From: Streptomyces sp. NRRL F-2580
Lineage (GTDB): Bacteria > Actinomycetota > Actinomycetes > Streptomycetales > Streptomycetaceae
DNA: 64,000 nt
NCBI RefSeq assembly: GCF_000720115.1
Contig: NZ_JOIR01000007.1
Coordinates: 1 to 64,000 of the forward strand
Reading direction: 5' to 3'
Shown: piece by piece, positions 1-7,041 of the stretch
How positions within the stretch are numbered: position 1 is the stretch's first letter
Layout of the letters: each line of letters starts with the position of its first letter
The notes under the pieces: model-generated
Told to the model about the DNA's origin: nothing
The model's database searches: none
Seen by the model: the letters and a program-made list of their open reading frames with translations, nothing else
Program-made: the position numbers and the translations under genes

Positions 1-165
1 GTAGCGGCGGTGGCCGCCCTCGGAGCGGAGCGGGGTGATCAGGCGGGCCTCTCCGAGGGCACGGAGGAAGCCCTGGGTGGTGCCGAGCATGTCTGCCGCC
101 CGGCCCATGGTGTAGGCGGGGTAATCGTCGTCGTCGAGACGGCCGAACGAGTCGTCTGCTGTCAT
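1..165 (-). CDS. MerR/BldC-like DNA-binding regulator, 3' end cut by the window edge
   Basis: Only the first 55 codons are in the window. The reading frame starts at ATG 165-163 and runs off the left edge. It opens MTADDSFGRLDDDDYPAYTM and continues with a MerR-type helix-turn-helix (GRAADMLG, then [14 protein letters not shown], ending in GGHRRY). It is a paralogue of the complete gene at 4563-4901, differing at roughly 14 of 165 bases. By analogy with that copy the missing part should be about 57 residues ending in a short coiled coil. Its function is inferred as a one-domain DNA-binding regulator. The upstream 850 bp are also shared with the second copy, so this is a duplication of a regulator plus its leader. 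Confidence 0.85.
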   Translation of the reverse strand, partial: MTADDSFGRLDDDDYPAYTMGRAADMLGTTQGFLRALGEARLITPLRSEGGHRRY

Positions 166-1084
166 TGAACCTCTCTCATGGAACGCGTGGAGGGGCCCTG
201 GTGCCGTACGGCACCAGGGCCCCGAAGGAACTACTACACCATCTGTCGGCCCTGATACTGCGCCGACCCTGTGTTTCCGCCGACCCGACCGAGATGCTGC
301 CGGGTGTGCGGGGATCGCGGTTGCTTGACCGGAGACCACCTCACTATCGATGTCCTGCGGTACCCGGGCTCAACTTCCACCCGGGCGATCCTGATGGTGC
401 TCGGCTCCTCCGTTCTTCCCTCGGTGATCAACTGCTTACTGCTTACTGCTGGTACTGCTGGTACTGCGCTACTGCGTACTGCTGGTGGCCTGCGTCAGCG
501 CCACTCTTCGGCAGCCAGCCCCGTTGCCCATCCTGCGTCTGCTCTGGCTTAGAACCCCACTGCCGAACTTCCCGGTGCGCGCGCCCGCAGCCGACGCCTT
601 CACCGAGGTGCTGCTCATTACTTCACTGCTGGGTACTGCGCACTGCACTTACGGGTACTGCCACTGCGTTTACTGCGGTACTGCTCACGGCGGCCCCTGA
701 TGACTGCGGGCCACCCGGTCCGGTCGTCAGTCCCGTCGCCGTCCTTCAACAACCCTGGCTTCGGAACTCCACCACCGCACCGTCCTGCGAACTGCAACTG
801 CGGGTACTGCGTACTGCGGGTACTGCTGCCCGGCAGTTCGTCTCTGCCAGGCCGAGACCGTCGCGGCACAGCGGAAACGGTGTCCTGGAGGAGGGAAGAA
901 TCGTTTTGACGAACGTGACGGACGATCATTGGACGGACTCCTGCCGCGGCGCACAGGTCGGCAGCGGCAAGCGCAGAGCGGTGAGCCGTCTTCCGGAACA
1001 AGCGTGCCGAAGGTCGGCTCCACCTGGCGGGGAGCCCCGCCCCGTGGAGGGCGCAGCCGAGTCGGTTCGACCGGAGGCGCTCAC
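166..1084. other. Long non-coding region: probable structured leader of the merR copy
   Basis: No convincing gene is seen in these 919 bases. Open frames exist on both strands, but they have no plausible product and lie in GC-rich, repeat-laden DNA. On the minus strand this is the upstream or untranslated leader of the truncated merR gene. Conservation with the second copy, together with GCAGTACC-type repeats and self-complementary elements such as CTGCCCGGCAG, makes a structured RNA or a multi-site protein-binding region plausible. This is inference. The last ~230 bases (854-1084) are not shared with the second copy and show nothing recognisable. Confidence 0.5.
437..826. repeat. Dispersed TACTGC short-repeat array
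   Basis: About thirteen TACTGC hexamers, mostly as GGTACTGC, CGTACTGC or TTACTGC, lie in three clusters at roughly 437-482, 624-684 and 804-826. The first two clusters are missing or much shorter in the paralogous region near 5190-5370, so they look like recent expansions. The third cluster (GGGTACTGCGTACTGCGGG) is present in both copies. Confidence 0.7.
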
Positions 1085-1300
1085 GTGAACCACGCTGCAC
1101 TGGTGTGCCGGGGCTGCTTCGGCAACCTCTACGCCGTCTCCACCAGCTGCGCCCCCGCCGCACCCTTGCCCACCTGGGAAGTCGACCACGACCACACACC
1201 GGCTGACTGTCCCCTGCGCCCTCTCCTGCCGCTGGAGGGTGCGGCCGCTCACGTCCACGATCTCCCCGACGCCGGCCACGTCCTGACCGAGCCGGCCTGA
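1085..1300 (+). CDS. Small hypothetical protein (71 aa)
   Basis: A possible short gene starting at GTG 1085, with GGAGG about seven bases upstream, and ending in TGA at 1298-1300. The product has an N-terminal CxxC (C9, C12), a third Cys at 22, a fourth at 42, and an acidic/His stretch (WEVDHDHTPADC). That would fit a small metal-binding protein. No family is recognised. The frame stays open for a further ~150 bases upstream without a better ribosome site. Codon use is GC-rich as expected, but the short length makes coding status uncertain. Confidence 0.35.
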   Translation: MNHAALVCRGCFGNLYAVSTSCAPAAPLPTWEVDHDHTPADCPLRPLLPLEGAAAHVHDLPDAGHVLTEPA

Positions 1301-1405
1301 CGCGGTCCCGGCTCGTCACCATGGCCGGCCCGTCTGTTTAGGAGGGCTCCCACCGGTCATACGGGGTTCTGTAAGTCCTTTCCGACGAACAGGGAGTGAT
1401 CAGCT

Positions 1406-1579
1406 GTGTCTGGTGAGCAGAAGGCCGAGGCGAAGGGCGAGCAGGCCAAGGGCAAGCTCAAGGAGACCGCTGGCCGCCTGACGGGCAATGAGCGGCTGAC
1501 CGGCGAGGGCCGCGCGGAGCAGGCCAAGGGCGATGCCCGCGAGGCCAAGGAAAAGATCAAGGACACCTTCAAGCACTGA
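1406..1579 (+). CDS. CsbD-like general stress protein (57 aa)
   Basis: A very hydrophilic, Lys/Glu/Ala-rich protein with the CsbD pattern: repeated AEQAKGKLKE-type helices, the core AGRLTGNERLTGEGRAEQAK, then DAREAKEKIKD. The family is about 60 residues long, matching this length. In Bacillus CsbD is a sigma-B-dependent general stress protein of unknown biochemical role, and the same kind of cytoplasmic stress role is inferred here. The start is GTG 1406 with AGGGAG about nine bases upstream. A strong terminator follows 12 bp after the stop, so it is probably monocistronic. It lies between a regulator and the hsp18 cluster, in keeping with a stress island. Confidence 0.85.
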   Translation: MSGEQKAEAKGEQAKGKLKETAGRLTGNERLTGEGRAEQAKGDAREAKEKIKDTFKH

Positions 1580-1591
1580 CCGCTCGTGTGC

Positions 1592-1627
1592 ACGGGGCCG
1601 GGACCGCAGGAGCGGTCCCGGCCCCGT
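1592..1627. terminator. Perfect 16-bp hairpin after the csbD-like gene
   Basis: ACGGGGCCGGGACCGC, loop AGGA, then the exact complement. There is no long T-tract, as is common for Streptomyces terminators. It is placed between the csbD-like gene and the convergent DUF2267 gene, so it can serve both strands. Confidence 0.85.
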
Positions 1628-1654
1628 TGCATGTCCGCGCGCAGCCGGCTCCGG

Positions 1655-2101
1655 TCAGGCGGCGGCGCGCTGAGGCCGGCGCAGTTGCGCCTGTCCGAAG
1701 AGGAGGGCGTAGTCGTCGGGGAGTCGCTGGAGGACGCGGGCAAGGAGGTCGGGTCCGGCGAGCGCGGCGACGGTGGCGAGTACGGCGCCGGTGTCCCAGC
1801 GGGCGATGGCCGGGCTCACGCCGGTTCGGGCGGCCAGGTCCTTGACGAAGCCCCAGCCGGTGAGCTGCTCGGTCTCGGGGATCTGCGCGGTCAGGGCGAG
1901 GGCGGCTTCGACGGGCAGGCACTGGGCGAGGTCGACGCGCTCGTCACCGGTGACCTGGCGGCCGAGCGCGGCAAGAACGGTGCGGACGGCTTCTTCCGCG
2001 CGTTCGCGGGTGGGGTAGGCGCCCTCGTAGCGGACGCGTTCCAGCATCTGGTCGAACGTCATGGCGGGGGTGGGCCGGTTCGGTCGAGGCTGGTCGTACA
2101 T
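1655..2101 (-). CDS. DUF2267 protein (148 aa)
   Basis: A helical protein of the DUF2267 family. Recognisable features are MTFDQMLERVRYEG at the N-terminus, ERAEEAVRTVLAALGRQVTGDE, and the LAQCLPVEAALALT and WDTGAVLATVAALAGPDLLARVLQRLP blocks. The family is common beside Hsp20 and CBS-domain proteins in actinobacteria; its function is unknown and it is cytoplasmic. It is the last gene of a run hsp20 - DUF2267 - DUF2267 read leftwards, with a 54-bp gap to the previous gene. The start at 2101 has a weak, distant GAAAGG. A start at the internal ATG (MTFDQ, near 2061) is an alternative. Confidence 0.85.
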   Translation of the reverse strand: MYDQPRPNRPTPAMTFDQMLERVRYEGAYPTRERAEEAVRTVLAALGRQVTGDERVDLAQCLPVEAALALTAQIPETEQLTGWGFVKDLAARTGVSPAIARWDTGAVLATVAALAGPDLLARVLQRLPDDYALLFGQAQLRRPQRAAA

Positions 2102-2155
2102 GGTGCTGCGGTTGCCTTTCTCTTCGAAGGTTCGGGTTCCGGCCGTCGGCGCTGG

Positions 2156-2551
2156 TCAGGTGGGCTGGGGGTGGCCGAAGAGGAGGTCGTAGCCGGGCGG
2201 GAGCTGGAGCAGGACCTCGCGCATGAGGACGTCACCCGCCGCGGCGGCCACGGTGGACAGGACCGCGCCGATGTCCCACAGGGCGGTCTTCTCGGTGGCG
2301 CCTTCGATCCAGGCCGCGGTCGCGCGGACGAAGCGTTCGGGGGAGAGCGGTTCGGCGGCCTGCAGGGGATTGAGGAGGATCAGGGCGTACGTCTCGGGGA
2401 GCCGGGCCGCGAGTTCGGCTCGTATGGTGCCGGCCAAGTGCGCGCCGAGCAGGGCCAGGACGACGCGGGCCACGCGTTCGGCTTCCTGTGGGGTCTGGTA
2501 CTCGCCGCGTTCCCGGACGTGGGCCAGGAACGCCTCCCTGCGTATCGACAT
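2156..2551 (-). CDS. DUF2267 protein (131 aa)
   Basis: A second DUF2267 paralogue: MSIRREAFLAHVRERGEYQTPQEAERVARVVL at the N-terminus, then AARLPETYALILL, TAAWIEGATEK and WDIGAVLSTVAAAAGDVLMREVLLQLP. The tandem pair shares the WDxGAVLxTVAA signature and the terminal PxxYxLLFG. ATG 2551 is chosen because GAGG lies seven bases upstream; a GTG three bases earlier (2554) is also possible. It sits about 100 bp downstream of hsp20 on the same strand, so heat-shock co-regulation through the RheA-type operators upstream of hsp20 is possible, if transcription passes the weak hairpin at 2592-2636. Confidence 0.85.
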   Translation of the reverse strand: MSIRREAFLAHVRERGEYQTPQEAERVARVVLALLGAHLAGTIRAELAARLPETYALILLNPLQAAEPLSPERFVRATAAWIEGATEKTALWDIGAVLSTVAAAAGDVLMREVLLQLPPGYDLLFGHPQPT

Positions 2552-2591
2552 CACGTCACCTCAGGGGAGGGGTGAAGGGACGAGGAGGGGC

Positions 2592-2636
2592 GCGGAGGAC
2601 GGGCTGCCGGAGGGGGATCGGTTCCCCGTCCTCCGC
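2592..2636 (-). terminator. Possible attenuator or terminator after hsp20
   Basis: GCGGAGGACGGG and its complement are separated by a 21-base loop between hsp20 and the DUF2267 gene. The long loop makes this weaker than the other hairpins here. It may reduce rather than block read-through into the DUF2267 pair. Confidence 0.4.
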
Positions 2637-2653
2637 CGCTGGTGCCAGGCTGT

Positions 2654-3088
2654 TCAGCCGGAAATCTGCTTGCGGCCGGATTCGCCGCCGATGCTGATCT
2701 TGCGGGGCTTGGCCCGCTCGGCGATCGGGATCCGCAGGGTCAGGACGCCCGCGTCGTAGTCGGCTTCGATGTGCTCGGTGTCGAGGGTGTCGGCCAGCAT
2801 GACCTGGCGGGAGAAGACGCCCAGGGGCCGCTCGGAGAGCTCCATCTGCACACCGTCGGACTTCCCCGCGGGCCGGCGCTCGGCCTTCACGGTCAGCATG
2901 TTCCGCTCGACGTCGATGTCGATCGCCTCGGTGCTCACGCCGGGGAGGTCGAAGGCGATCACGTACACGTCGCCCTGCCGGTAGGCGTCCATCGGCATCA
3001 CGGACGGCTTCGACCAGGTACCCGACGTACCCGACAGCTGCTGGACGATCCGGTCCATCTCGCGGAACGGGTCAGTGCGCATCAACAT
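2654..3088 (-). CDS. hsp18: Hsp20/alpha-crystallin small heat-shock protein (Hsp18)
   Basis: A 144-residue small heat-shock protein that should act as an ATP-independent holdase in cytosolic oligomers. The alpha-crystallin domain spans about residues 36-135 (DVYVIAFDLPGVSTEAIDIDVERNMLTVKAER, then the GVLTLRIPIAERAKPRKI end). The N-terminus MRTDPFREMDRIVQQL is typical of actinobacterial Hsp20. It starts at ATG 3088 with a GGAGG motif about nine bases upstream. It diverges from the RheA-like repressor gene at 3215, and two 7-5-7 inverted repeats lie between them. Regulation by that repressor is inferred from the operator match. Length and motifs are intact. Confidence 0.95.
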   Translation of the reverse strand: MLMRTDPFREMDRIVQQLSGTSGTWSKPSVMPMDAYRQGDVYVIAFDLPGVSTEAIDIDVERNMLTVKAERRPAGKSDGVQMELSERPLGVFSRQVMLADTLDTEHIEADYDAGVLTLRIPIAERAKPRKISIGGESGRKQISG

Positions 3089-3155
3089 CGCGAAACACCT
3101 CCAGTTGGTTCAGGCAGGAACTGCCCATGCGCTTCAACGTGCTTCCGTTGTAACA

Positions 3156-3174
3156 TGTCATCGGAACGATGACA
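3156..3174. promoter_or_regulatory. RheA-type operator 1 (perfect)
   Basis: TGTCATC-GGAAC-GATGACA, a perfect 7-bp inverted repeat with a 5-bp spacer in the hsp18/rheA divergent promoter. It matches the sequence described for the RheA operator of Streptomyces hsp18 (TGTCATC-N5-GATGACA). Confidence 0.9.
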
Positions 3175-3181
3175 AGCAAGC

Positions 3182-3200
3182 AGTCATCCGGAGGGTGACA
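3182..3200. promoter_or_regulatory. RheA-type operator 2 (imperfect)
   Basis: AGTCATC-CGGAG-GGTGACA matches the operator consensus at 6 of 7 bases in each arm. Its centre lies 26 bp from operator 1. It is only a few bases upstream of the repressor's ribosome site (GGAG 3205-3208), so it should mediate autoregulation. Confidence 0.75.
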
Positions 3201-3214
3201 GACTGGAGACCGTG

Positions 3215-3874
3215 ATGAACGAGGCCCCTGAGCCGCCCGAGCCGATCCCTTTCCCGGCCGCCGCCGCAGCACTGGACGCGATCGACCAGGCCGTGAGGCA
3301 CGCGCAGCGTTCCTCTGCCGGAACGCCCCCGACCGAGCCGACAGGCGCGGGCCCGCACCCGGCGCTGGCCGCGCTGCTGATGCTGCGCGAGATCCGTGAA
3401 CAGCTCGCCGGCTGGGAGAGCGGCCTGATCGAAACAGCCCGGGGCCAGGGCGCGAGCTGGGCCGACCTCGCCGGACCCCTCGGGGTCGCGAGCCGCCAGG
3501 CCGCCGAACGCCGCTACCTGCGCCTGCGCCCCGGCACGGCCGGAAGCACGGGCGAGGAACGCGTCCAGGCCACCCGCGACACACGTGCCGCAGACCGCGC
3601 CGTCACGGCCTGGGCCCGGGACAACGCGGCCGACCTGCGCCGGCTCGCCGGCCAGATCACCGCCCTCACCGACCTTCCCGACGCCGCCGCGGCGGCCGTC
3701 GGCGAACTGAACCGGGCCCTGGCCGACAACGACGCAGCCCGCCTCGTCCGGCCCCTGACCGACACCCGGCCTCACCTGCGCCCCGAGGACTCGGCTCTCG
3801 TCGATCACCTCGACGCCATGACCCGACACACCGACCACCTCCGCCAGGACAGCCGCGACCGGCGCAGCACCTGA
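3215..3874 (+). CDS. rheA: RheA-like hsp18 transcriptional repressor
   Basis: A 219-residue cytoplasmic protein, mostly helical. A putative helix-turn-helix lies near residues 82-105 (GASWADLAGPLGVASRQAAERRYLRL). Its divergent position to hsp18 and the exact operator match identify it as the hsp18 repressor, a thermosensor-type regulator in Streptomyces. ATG 3215 is chosen because GGAG lies six bases upstream. GTG 3212 would leave only three bases. The C-terminal half (from about residue 115) is an Ala/Arg/Asp-rich helical region without an obvious ligand pocket. Homologues are usually annotated as HSP18 transcriptional regulator. It is followed by a terminator about 90 bp downstream. Confidence 0.85.
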   Translation: MNEAPEPPEPIPFPAAAAALDAIDQAVRHAQRSSAGTPPTEPTGAGPHPALAALLMLREIREQLAGWESGLIETARGQGASWADLAGPLGVASRQAAERRYLRLRPGTAGSTGEERVQATRDTRAADRAVTAWARDNAADLRRLAGQITALTDLPDAAAAAVGELNRALADNDAARLVRPLTDTRPHLRPEDSALVDHLDAMTRHTDHLRQDSRDRRST

Positions 3875-3960
3875 CCTCGGAACACGAACCGCACCGGGCC
3901 GACGCCGCGCAGCTGTTCGAGGATGCGGGGCAGCGGGGCCGGGCCCCGGCCTGGACACAG

Positions 3961-3996
3961 ATCAGGGCCGCGCAGCAACAGCTGCGCGGCCCTGAT
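3961..3996. terminator. 15-bp hairpin terminator after rheA
   Basis: ATCAGGGCCGCGCAG, loop CAACAG, exact complement ending CCCTGAT. It lies between rheA and the convergent cold-shock gene and can terminate both. Confidence 0.85.
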
Positions 3997-4107
3997 TCGG
4001 TACGCGGCGGATCCCGCCGACATCGCAGGCGTCCGCTGTTCAGGTCGGGCGGTACGGGCTGCGGGGCAGCCTTACGCGCCGGTCTCCGCGCCCGCGGGTG
4101 GTGAAGG

Positions 4108-4311
4108 TCAGGCCGGGTTGATGTTCTCGGCCTGGGGGCCCTTCTGGCCCTGGGTGACGTCGAACGTCACGACCTGGCCCTCCTGGAGCTCACGGAAGCC
4201 CGAGGAGTTGATCGCGGAGTAGTGGGCGAACACGTCCGGGCCGCCGCCGTCCTGGGCGATGAAGCCGAAGCCCTTCTCCGCGTTGAACCACTTCACAGTT
4301 CCCGTAGCCAT
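4108..4311 (-). CDS. CspA-family cold-shock protein (67 aa)
   Basis: A single cold-shock domain, a five-stranded OB-fold that binds single-stranded RNA/DNA and acts as an RNA chaperone. RNP1 (KGFGFIAQD, residues 13-21) and RNP2 (DVFAHYSAI, residues 26-34) are intact, as are the FNAEKG loop and the [17 protein letters not shown] end. The start ATG 4311 has GGAAGG about eight bases upstream. It lies about 250 bp downstream of the merR gene on the same strand, past a hairpin, and is 85% or so similar to the second Csp at 8750. A likely role is RNA-structure control in cold or general stress. Confidence 0.95.
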   Translation of the reverse strand: MATGTVKWFNAEKGFGFIAQDGGGPDVFAHYSAINSSGFRELQEGQVVTFDVTQGQKGPQAENINPA

Positions 4312-4527
4312 GTCTCATGCCTTCCAGTCGATGGACGCCTCCCGCTCCATGCGGAAGGCGGAGGTGATCGCCCTGGTTCCTGCGGCACAGCACAGCAAAA
4401 CGCCCACGCCGAACGCGCGGGCAAGGGGAACTTCCGAACCACGACAGCTGACGCAGACGCTACACGCCGACAGCAGGCTGTCACCAGAGGGAAACGAGCA
4501 CGCGTCGCGACCCGACATGCACGGGTG

Positions 4528-4559
4528 GGGCGCGCCCGCCGAAACCGGCGGGCGCGCCC
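4528..4559 (-). terminator. Hairpin terminator after merR
   Basis: GGGCGCGCCCGCCG, loop AAAC, exact complement (14 bp). It lies three bases beyond the merR stop on the minus strand, upstream of the csp gene. Confidence 0.8.
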
Positions 4560-4562
4560 GCC

Positions 4563-4901
4563 TCAGGCCGCTGTCCGTGGATGCACCTCGGCCGCTGCGC
4601 GACGGTACTCGGCGTTGACGCGCTGCGCTTCTTCGAGTCGGACTTCGAGCATCACGATCCGGCAGGCCGCCTCGATGGGGGTGCCGTGGTCGACGAGTTC
4701 GCGGGCGCGGGCGGCGATCCGCAGTTGGGAGCGGGAGTAGCGGCGGTGGCCGCCCTCGGAGCGGAGTGGGGTGATGAGGCGGGCTTCGCCGATGGCGCGG
4801 AGGAAGCCCTGGGTGGTGCCGAGCATCTCGGCGGCCCGGCCCATCGTGTAGGCGGGGTAGCCGTCGTCGTCGAGACGGCCGAACGGATCGTCTGCTGTCA
4901 T
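4563..4901 (-). CDS. MerR/BldC-like DNA-binding regulator (112 aa)
   Basis: A small cytoplasmic regulator. Residues 15-55 form a MerR-type winged helix ([28 protein letters not shown], then GGHRRYS). Residues 60-100 form a helix with heptad character ([32 protein letters not shown]) for dimerisation. No effector domain is present. It starts at ATG 4901. Its upstream region (4902-5530) is shared with the truncated copy at the left edge, and its downstream neighbour is a cold-shock gene. The merR-csp pairing suggests a stress-response role, but this is inferred. The target genes cannot be told from the sequence. Confidence 0.9.
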   Translation of the reverse strand: MTADDPFGRLDDDGYPAYTMGRAAEMLGTTQGFLRAIGEARLITPLRSEGGHRRYSRSQLRIAARARELVDHGTPIEAACRIVMLEVRLEEAQRVNAEYRRAAAEVHPRTAA

Positions 4902-5530
4902 CGCACCTCACTGCGAAACAGGTAGGGAAAGGGGTCGGAACACGGAGAGGGGCCCTGGCGCGTACGACACCAGGGCCCCGAAGGAACTGCTACACCATCT
5001 GCCGGCCCTAGTCCTGCGCCGGCCTACTGTTTCCGCCTACCTGTCCGAACGGGGACAGGCTGTGCGGGGATCGCGGTTGCTCGACCGGAGACCACCTCAC
5101 TATCGATGTCCTGCGGTACCCGGGCTCAACTTCCGCCCGGGCGATCCTGATGGCGCCTCAACTCCTCCGTTCTTCCCTCGGTGATCAACTGCTTACAAAC
5201 GGGAGAGACTGCGCGTCCTGCTGGTGGCCTGCGTCAGCGCCACTCTTCGGCAGCCAGCCCCGTTGCCCGTCCTGCGTCTGCTCTGGCTTGGAACCCCACT
5301 GCCGAACTTCCCGGTGCGCGCGCCCGCAGCCGACGCTTTCACCGAGGTGCTGCTCACTTACTTCACGGCGGCCCCTGATGACTGCGGGCCACCCGGTCCG
5401 GTCGTCAGTCCCGTCGCCGTCCTGCAACAACCCTGGCTTCGGAACTCCACCACCGCACCGTCATGCGAATGCAACTGCGGGTACTGCGTACTGCGGGTAC
5501 TGCTGCCCGGCAGTTCATCTGTGCCGGGCC
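4738..5530 (-). repeat. Duplicated merR-leader module, copy B
   Basis: Partner of copy A at 1-853. It starts in the merR coding region and extends through the upstream non-coding DNA to the CGGCAGTTC block. Compared with copy A it lacks about 60 bp of TACTGC-rich sequence near 5365 and has AAACGGGAGAGACTGC where copy A has the first TACTGC expansion. The segment around 5220-5520 is nearly identical to 480-845. Confidence 0.85.
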
Positions 5531-5764
5531 CTGCGGTCTCTCTGGGCTACGAGAGAAACCGTACCCACGTCACTGCCCAATGTCTACCTCGGCCGTCATA
5601 GATTTTCGTCCCCGCCGAGGAGAGCAGAGCTTCGCGGTCGGCCCAGACGCAATCTGAGTCGGGTTGGCGTGCAGTGGGGGCGGGGGCGCAGGGATCAGAT
5701 AGCCAGGGGCCAGTAGTCCTCCCGGTCGAGAGAACGGGACGGCCGGTGCATAAAATCGGCTCCC
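4902..5764. other. Long non-coding leader/intergenic region upstream of merR
   Basis: 863 bases without a convincing gene. Bases 4902-5530 are the conserved leader described under copy B. The GGGTACTGCGTACTGCGGG element lies near 5477-5501. From 5531 to 5764 the DNA is unrelated to copy A and holds the promoter region of the next gene, including TAAAAT at 5751-5756. Confidence 0.5.
5751..5756 (+). promoter_or_regulatory. Possible -10 element of a leaderless transcript
   Basis: TAAAAT ends eight bases before ATG 5765, and no GGAGG-like site is seen between them. The predicted transcription start falls at or within a base or two of the start codon, consistent with a leaderless mRNA. The -35 region (GAGAGA) is weak. 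Confidence 0.35.
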
Positions 5765-6124
5765 ATGTCGAAGCCTGACGAGCTGCTCGTTGACGTTGCC
5801 ACCCTGGTGGAGTCCGGGCAGAGCAATCAGATGTCCCTGACCGTTGTCACCGGTGGCGCTGTCATCACCGGTCGGCTGGCACCCGAAGCCGTGTGGAGGC
5901 AGCGGGTGTCGGAGGTCCTGACGGACTCCGCCCGCCTGGGCGAGTTCGCCGCCATCTTCACCGCCACGACGCCCCAAGAGGGGCCGCCCACCCATCTGCA
6001 CTTCCACGTGGCCCGCATCCTTCAGGGCACGGTGGGGATCCCGGAGACGGGTGGGATGTATCGCGTCTCGATCGCGGATGTCAGCGCCTGGACCATGGGC
6101 GACTTCAGCTACTCCGACCACTGA
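5765..6124 (+). CDS. Conserved hypothetical protein (119 aa), weakly GvpU-like
   Basis: An acidic, soluble 119-residue protein: MSKPDELLVDVATLVESG, then a beta-rich segment (MSLTVVTGGAVITGRLAPEAVW), a helix (VSEVLTDSARLGEFAAIF), and a strand pair ending in HLHFHVARILQG and YRVSIADVSAWTMGDFSY. The pattern of an N-terminal helix followed by a short beta-sheet with GGxxxxGxLxP recalls gas-vesicle accessory GvpU-type proteins, but I would not assert this. No signal peptide or membrane segment is present. It stands alone, with a strong terminator 30 bp after the stop and possibly a leaderless mRNA. Its function is unknown. Confidence 0.7.
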   Translation: MSKPDELLVDVATLVESGQSNQMSLTVVTGGAVITGRLAPEAVWRQRVSEVLTDSARLGEFAAIFTATTPQEGPPTHLHFHVARILQGTVGIPETGGMYRVSIADVSAWTMGDFSYSDH

Positions 6125-6154
6125 CCCCACATTCGCGTAACCCCCGGGTATGCG

Positions 6155-6190
6155 GGAGGGCCCGACCGGCACGTGCCGGTCGGGCCCTCC
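6155..6190. terminator. Perfect 36-nt palindromic terminator
   Basis: GGAGGGCCCGACCGGCAC followed directly by its exact complement. It can form an 18-bp stem or a cruciform. It lies between two convergent genes. Confidence 0.85.
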
Positions 6191-6227
6191 TCGCTGTTCG
6201 GGTGTCGGCTCGCGCCGGTCCTGTCCG

Positions 6228-6539
6228 TCAGACGGTCACCGGGATGCCGAGCATCGCGGAAGCCTGCTGGAACGGGCTGAGGACGCGCGTGGGCACGGCG
6301 GCCCGGGGGAGGCTGCGGCAGGTGAACCCGAGCTGGGTCATGGCCCGGAGGACTTCACCGGCGCTGAAGTCACGGCGGTCCTGCCGAGTGATGACCTGGC
6401 CGACCTGCTTGGCGGGGTAGGTACGGCGCCCGATGATCACTGACTCGCCGACGACCTGCTCGGGCTTGATGCCCTTCATCGACTCCAGGACACCGCTCTT
6501 GGTCAGGTCGAACGGGAAACGGGCGATGACACAGCGCAT
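6228..6539 (-). CDS. Conserved hypothetical protein of the cold-shock/helicase operon (103 aa)
   Basis: A basic 103-residue protein opening MRCVIARFPFDLTKSGVLESM, followed by VIIGRRTYPAKQVGQVITRQDRRDF and FSAGEVLRAMTQLGFTCR. No catalytic motif, signal peptide or membrane segment is seen. I do not recognise the family by name. It starts at ATG 6539 with GAGG five bases upstream. It is the last gene of a leftward run: DEAD-box helicase, CBS protein, then this gene, with a 51-bp gap to the CBS gene. The neighbours suggest a role in RNA metabolism or stress, which is context only. The basic charge would suit nucleic-acid binding. Confidence 0.75.
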   Translation of the reverse strand: MRCVIARFPFDLTKSGVLESMKGIKPEQVVGESVIIGRRTYPAKQVGQVITRQDRRDFSAGEVLRAMTQLGFTCRSLPRAAVPTRVLSPFQQASAMLGIPVTV

Positions 6540-6590
6540 GTTGCCTCACAGGAAGAAGAAGGGGGGACGGTCGTGCCGTGGTGAGGCGGT

Positions 6591-6995
6591 TCAGCGGGCA
6601 AGGGCGAGGACGCCCAGAGCACTGCCCTGGTCATCGACGACCGGCAGGGCATCGAGCCGGCGGTAGCGCATCGCGTGTTCGGCTTCGGCCATCGTGGTCG
6701 CGGGTGAGGCGACCGGCCCGCGGTCCCCCAGCACGTCGCGGAGACGGACCCGGTCGGTGTACGCCGCGCTGTCGCGGATGGCGGCGAGCCGGCCCTGGGT
6801 GACCAGCCCGGTGCACAGGCCGTCCTCGTCGCAGACGAGCAGATGACCCGCGCGGGCGCCGGCCATGACGGCCAGGGCCACCTCGACCGTCATGTCGTCA
6901 TAGACCTGTGGACCGGCCGCCTCCATCGCGTCGTCCACCGTCCGGTGCACAGGGTTGGTGTTCGCCGAGCGGGGCTGCATCTGGACCAGCGTCAA
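6591..6995 (-). CDS. CBS-domain pair protein (134 aa)
   Basis: A Bateman module of two CBS domains: domain 1 about residues 18-75 (DDAMEAAGPQVYDDMTVEVALAVM, then GHLLVCDEDGLCTGLVTQGRL) and domain 2 about 80-134 (VRLRDVLGDRGPVASPATTMAEAEHAM, then RLDALPVVDDQGSALGVLAL). Such small stand-alone CBS proteins bind adenine nucleotides and are usually regulators. The start is taken as TTG 6995 because AGGAGG lies six bases upstream, which beats ATG 6980. Transcription is with the helicase 46 bp upstream. It lies in the same cold-shock cluster as two CspA proteins. Its partner is unknown. Confidence 0.85.
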   Translation of the reverse strand: MTLVQMQPRSANTNPVHRTVDDAMEAAGPQVYDDMTVEVALAVMAGARAGHLLVCDEDGLCTGLVTQGRLAAIRDSAAYTDRVRLRDVLGDRGPVASPATTMAEAEHAMRYRRLDALPVVDDQGSALGVLALAR

Positions 6996-7041
6996 AACGT
7001 GCCTCCTGCAGAGATGGGTCAGTTTCCTGATCAAGTGCTTC

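Larger units (their letters stand above)
1..853 (-). repeat. Duplicated merR-leader module, copy A
   Basis: Copy A of a long direct repeat whose partner lies at 4738-5530. It comprises the 5' part of the merR gene and about 690 bp upstream of it. The non-coding part aligns almost base for base with copy B over long stretches, for example from the CTGGTGGCCTGCGTCAGC block to the CGGCAGTTC block. Copy A carries extra TACTGC-rich insertions near 437-482 and 624-684. By eye the non-coding part is more similar between copies than the coding part. Confidence 0.85.

Noticed and set aside
165..1088. A 307-codon open frame on the plus strand across the merR leader
   Set aside because: It runs through repeat-rich DNA conserved as a non-coding leader, has no ribosome site or recognisable domain, and its Cys/Trp/Leu-rich product looks like random high-GC translation. 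The second copy does not keep the same frame.
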